Positions 61,766 through 64,000 of a stretch of 64,000 bases of DNA are shown in pieces. Within the stretch, counting starts at the first letter, position 1. The number at the start of each line of letters is the position of its first letter. A model generated the notes under the pieces. That model saw nothing but the letters and a program-made list of their open reading frames with translations. It was not told the origin of the DNA and did not search any database. This DNA is from Apteryx mantelli (taxonomy: Eukaryota; Chordata; Aves; Apterygiformes; Apterygidae): positions 52,552,275 to 52,616,274 of the forward strand of contig NC_089979.1 of assembly GCF_036417845.1 (NCBI RefSeq), read 5' to 3'. The translations under genes and the position numbers were made by a program.

Positions 61766-64000
61766 AAATCCATACCCATGAGTATTCCAGCATGTTTCAA
61801 AAGAGTTACGGTGGATAAGTGATGTCTGCATCCCACTGTAGTTTTTACTGAGCCTAGGGCCATGATTGTGCATGCTGTGGTCATTGTTCTTAGTGATAGT
61901 TCACTTTCTCCTTGAGCACCATAAGAGCTTTCACCTCAGCTTTCAGTTTGCTGAGAACTCTTGTAGTTGTGAAGAATATTGACATATTCTCTGGCTTTTT
62001 AATAATATCATTTAATAATAAGTAATTTCTTTATTTTACTCCACTCATACATTATTAGCAAAACTCTAAATCTCCCTGAGAAAGAACAGGTGACCTGTCA
62101 GTTAGAGCCTTTGACTTGGTAGACTAAGAGGTGTTCTTGCAAACACACCACCCTACATGGCTGCAAGTGTATTTATCCTGCTAATGTGAAACAGGGTGCC
62201 AAAAGTCTCAAGTTAACACCAACCCATCCCTAGACTGAGGGCACCACAGCATTAATGCAGCTATACTGCTGAGTGGTATTGCTGCACTGATATGGACACC
62301 TTAGCCCAGAACATTTGTTTTGTGTCCCATTGCCTCATAGAAACAAACACATCCCTCAACTCTTAGGTACCATATTAAGAAGAAAAAAAAAAAAAGAGGA
62401 CTTGTGCATATACAAGTTTTGAGAAAGCTGTTGGATAGATACTGGCATAATGCAACATACATTTTAAAATAATGCCATATTCTTAAGATTGCAAAATAAG
62501 GTTCCACTTTTGTTTTCAGTTTCAAACACCCAGAAAGCTTTATCTACAATAGCTCATAAGGCCTAATCCCACCCTCACAAGAACTGGTTTAAAACAGAAT
62601 TACCTTCATTGGATACAAGAGAGTTCCTCCCCTGAAAAAAGAAGCTTTAATGAGCTTCAAATATCAGGCTTACTGTGAGGACCACAAGCCAAAATCTACT
62701 TGACTTTCCCCCTCAGCCTCCCTGTCTTGAAAAGCAAACTTCACATCTGCTTGTTATCAGTAGTTATCTCACAGCATGCCTCTGAATCATTTAGAAAACT
62801 CAAAGCACATGTTTATCCCTGCTGAGGAACCAGTCATTATGATGCTATTTACAGGCCCTTGGTGACCCAAGCTCACTACATGGTGTAGAAAACTGCCAAA
62901 GATTTTGTCTCAGGGGTTCTCGCTGCTGCTAGGTTTAATTACTTACCACCAGCTTTTCGACTGTACGACTGCACTCCCTCCTTTCAAGCTGCATTCTGAG
63001 GCATGCCTATGTGAGGGCATGTGGGAAAGCCGAGATAAATCAATTAGACATATGAAGCATGTTGCATGTAAATTAAAGCAAGTTAAGTCCTCATGTGGTT
63101 GCTGTCATTTAGGAGAACAGAAAGGCTGTTGCTTTCCTGCATAGACAACTTCAAAGCAGCTTCATTTTACAATTGTAATATGTAGTGAAAAGCAATGAGG
63201 GGCAAGGAAGAGATGCAAATTGGCCGTAGGCAAATACATTCATATTTAAAAATGAAAAAAGTTGACTGATTATTACTGTGGAAGGCTGATATTCCCTCCT
63301 GAGTAAAGGCTTACCAGCTCAAGGGCTGTTTCTCATCGAATAGTATGCACATGACCTCCTCCAGTGCTTTTGTGCTTAGGTGGTCAAGATGAGCCTTACA
63401 TTTCTCTCTGAATCACGATAGATTACTGCATCGCTACAGGGTGTTCAGAACAAACCTACTGGTTGTGGGACAGAAGGTTTCATATTGCGCTAAGACTTCC
63501 CTGATATTCAGAGCCTCAGATCAGGCTCAGGCCATGTGATAACTGTGTGGAGTCAGCAGCTTTGCTCAGTATTTTCAGTCTTCAGAAAAGCCCTTTAAAG
63601 CTCTGATCTTAGAGCAGGTATTCAGCTTGGAACTGTTCCTAACTATACCAGAGAGAAAACTCCCAGCACCAAATCCAGACCTTTCCCATCCTGGAGCAAA
63701 AAGCTTAGGATATTCATTTCTCCTTGTGCAAGGAGGGGAAGTTTCTTCATATTAGTTTCTAACCCTCTTGAAAATCTGTGCAGGGCTAGCTCCACAGGTA
63801 GTTTTTCATGCTTCTGAGTCACAACAAAGCTCTATGTTGTTTGCTGACCAGTAAATACCTTCAACAGTGACATATCTCTAGCTTTTTTTCTGATCTAAAA
63901 GTGTTTCAATAAGTTAAAGTTCCCCCAAGGGTTACTTTCATAGGCACACACCCAACTTCAACATCAAGAATCTCAAGACTGCCTCCTCACCTCATTTCAC

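Larger units (their letters stand above)
21630..64000 (-). other. COLEC12: COLEC12 gene, 3' end to intron 1 (partial; exon 1 outside window)
   Basis: Overview of the single gene recognised. Eight exons lie at 39174-39052, 32389-32291, 29792-28746, 27308-26820, 26359-26223, 25470-25361, 23653-23508 and 22264-22245 (coding part), all on the minus strand with GT-AG introns. Phases are consistent across every junction, giving one open frame of 722 residues after a split glycine codon. Adding the 19 residues plus one base that exon 1 is recalled to encode in mammals gives 742 residues, the human length. Collectin-12 is a type II membrane receptor on endothelial, stromal and phagocytic cells that takes up oxidised LDL, microbes and galactose-type glycans. 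The start codon, the cytoplasmic tail and the promoter were not found and probably lie beyond position 64000. The identification rests on residue-level recognition of the family across all eight exons. Confidence 0.95.
39175..64000 (-). other. COLEC12 intron 1 (partial)
   Basis: At least 24.8 kb from the exon 2 acceptor to the window end. I searched for the short first exon (mammalian-type tail ending GYKRF) and did not recognise it, nor any CpG-rich promoter, so exon 1 probably lies beyond 64000. The interval holds simple repeats, a 72-bp duplication, two related dispersed repeats, a palindromic repeat and a CR1 fragment, all listed separately. That it is intronic rather than intergenic follows from exon 1 not being found upstream of exon 2. 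Confidence 0.65.

Noticed and set aside
1..64000. CRISPR arrays, tRNA or rRNA genes, bacterial operons, intact proviruses
   Set aside because: No regularly spaced repeats, no cloverleaf-type sequence noticed, and no viral or bacterial coding signature seen. The sequence is intron-rich vertebrate DNA.

Overview
The window is vertebrate nuclear DNA, AT-rich and mostly non-coding. It contains most of one recognisable gene, COLEC12 (collectin-12, also called CL-P1 or SRCL, a transmembrane scavenger receptor of the C-type lectin family), on the minus strand. The protein is collinear with mammalian COLEC12. No Alu-, B1- or L1-like repeats are apparent, interspersed repeats are sparse, and one old fragment looks like the 3' end of a CR1 LINE. 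This points to a sauropsid, most likely a bird. The species assignment is inference.

Layout. Positions 1-21600 are intergenic sequence downstream of COLEC12, with no gene I can support. They hold simple repeats, a short tandem duplication, a possible orphan exon (13500-13613), a CpG-rich block next to an ATTA-rich block with a perfect inverted repeat (17700-18860), and an unexplained open frame (20480-20956). Positions 21630-39174 carry eight consecutive COLEC12 exons, read right to left: exon 2 (juxtamembrane cysteines and transmembrane helix), exon 3 (stalk start), exon 4 (1047 bp, glycosylated coiled-coil stalk), exon 5 (49 Gly-X-Y triplets), exons 6-8 (carbohydrate-recognition domain with QPD and WND motifs) and a terminal exon with only six codons plus the 3' UTR. 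All junctions are GT-AG and the phases fit throughout. If exon 1 encodes 19 residues plus one base, as I recall for mammals, the protein is 742 residues, the same as human. Positions 39175-64000 are the partial first intron. Exon 1 and the promoter were not found and probably lie beyond 64000.

The parts of the gene form one receptor: a membrane anchor, a trimerising coiled-coil stalk, a collagen helix that in this family binds oxidised LDL and microbes, and a Ca2+-dependent lectin head of the galactose-type (QPD) class.

Outside the gene, the main curiosities are a perfect 72-bp duplication 1.3 kb apart (45558/46850), a pair of related 280-290 bp repeats 3.2 kb apart (50821/54025), a CR1 relic (60250-60782), a palindromic MITE-like repeat (58177-58270) and several long G/C homopolymers. 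I found no CRISPR array, tRNA, rRNA or novel multi-gene system. The window is ordinary for its kind apart from these local features.
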